56,813 bases of DNA from NCBI GenBank assembly GCA_910585055.1, contig CAJUBY010000010.1:1-56813 (forward strand), given 5' to 3'. Numbering within the stretch: position 1 is the first letter of the stretch; each line of letters begins with the position of its first letter. Shown in pieces: positions 56,811 through 56,813 of the stretch. Origin of the DNA: an uncultured Christensenella sp. Lineage in GTDB: Bacteria > Bacillota > Clostridia > Christensenellales > Pumilibacteraceae. The notes under the pieces are model-generated. The model was not told the origin of the DNA. It worked only from the letters and a program-made list of their open reading frames with translations, and ran no database searches. Position numbers and translations under genes: made by a program.

Positions 56811-56813
56811 AAT

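Noticed and set aside
1..56813. CRISPR arrays, insertion sequences, prophage or integrase genes
   Set aside because: No direct-repeat array, transposase, integrase or phage structural gene was recognised.

Overview
The window looks like a chromosomal segment of an uncultured anaerobic Bacillota, probably a gut Clostridia of the Christensenellales kind. The lineage is inferred; no rRNA is present. Pointing that way are a large SRP RNA with an Alu domain, HPr kinase/phosphorylase, WhiA, a Firmicutes-type GalT, AdhE, two [FeFe]-hydrogenase-family proteins and ferritin. Base composition is roughly balanced and ATA is a common isoleucine codon. Nearly every promoter is a TTGACA-17-TATAAT type. About ten genes have their -10 box only 6 to 10 bases before the start codon and no Shine-Dalgarno sequence, so leaderless mRNAs seem to be routine.

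Layout. 1-5.6 kb: a membrane protein tail, serS, SRP RNA (minus), a MarR regulator with operators, a membrane-anchored Ntn-hydrolase and a zinc-ribbon Ser/Thr kinase. 5.7-12.8 kb: HlyIII-like protein, type-2 ileS, rRNA methyltransferase, RluA-type pseudouridine synthase, galT. 12.9-18.5 kb: small membrane protein, ferritin, aldo/keto reductase, adhE and an APH-like kinase. 18.7-23.3 kb: a four-gene [FeFe]-hydrogenase cluster (2Fe-2S protein, HydS-like sensor with PAS, PP2C phosphatase, group-B-like hydrogenase). 23.4-28.9 kb: exported protein, SpoIIQ-like LytM protein, zinc-type dehydrogenase, rpmE, a YqhQ-PrmC fusion and prfA. 29-32 kb: AEC transporter, a 46-residue peptide, DUF3592 protein and tRNA-Val(GAC).

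32-36.8 kb: dtd, queH, a UvrC-HAD fusion and hprK as one overlapping unit. 36.8-38.4 kb: an accessory island with a predicted structured RNA, a broken XRE gene, an intact XRE repressor with three palindromic operators, a second folded element and two Cys-rich proteins. 38.5-40.3 kb: a lipid kinase and a Fic-fold protein with a decayed motif (minus). 40.4-47.8 kb: murB, a PHP protein, whiA, dnaE, pfkA; rapZ and yvcK are missing from this normally conserved block. 47.8-49 kb: two head-to-head gene remnants. 49-53 kb: fba, an M29 aminopeptidase, a YcxB-like protein and gap. 53-56.8 kb: small membrane protein, CotH-kinase lipoprotein, zinc-ribbon protein and a more AT-rich GNAT acetyltransferase.

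Together the genes describe a fermentative cell: glycolysis (pfkA, fba, gap) feeds AdhE and hydrogenases that remove reductant, and a hydrogen- or redox-sensing phosphatase module probably adjusts that balance. No CRISPR array, insertion sequence or prophage was seen.
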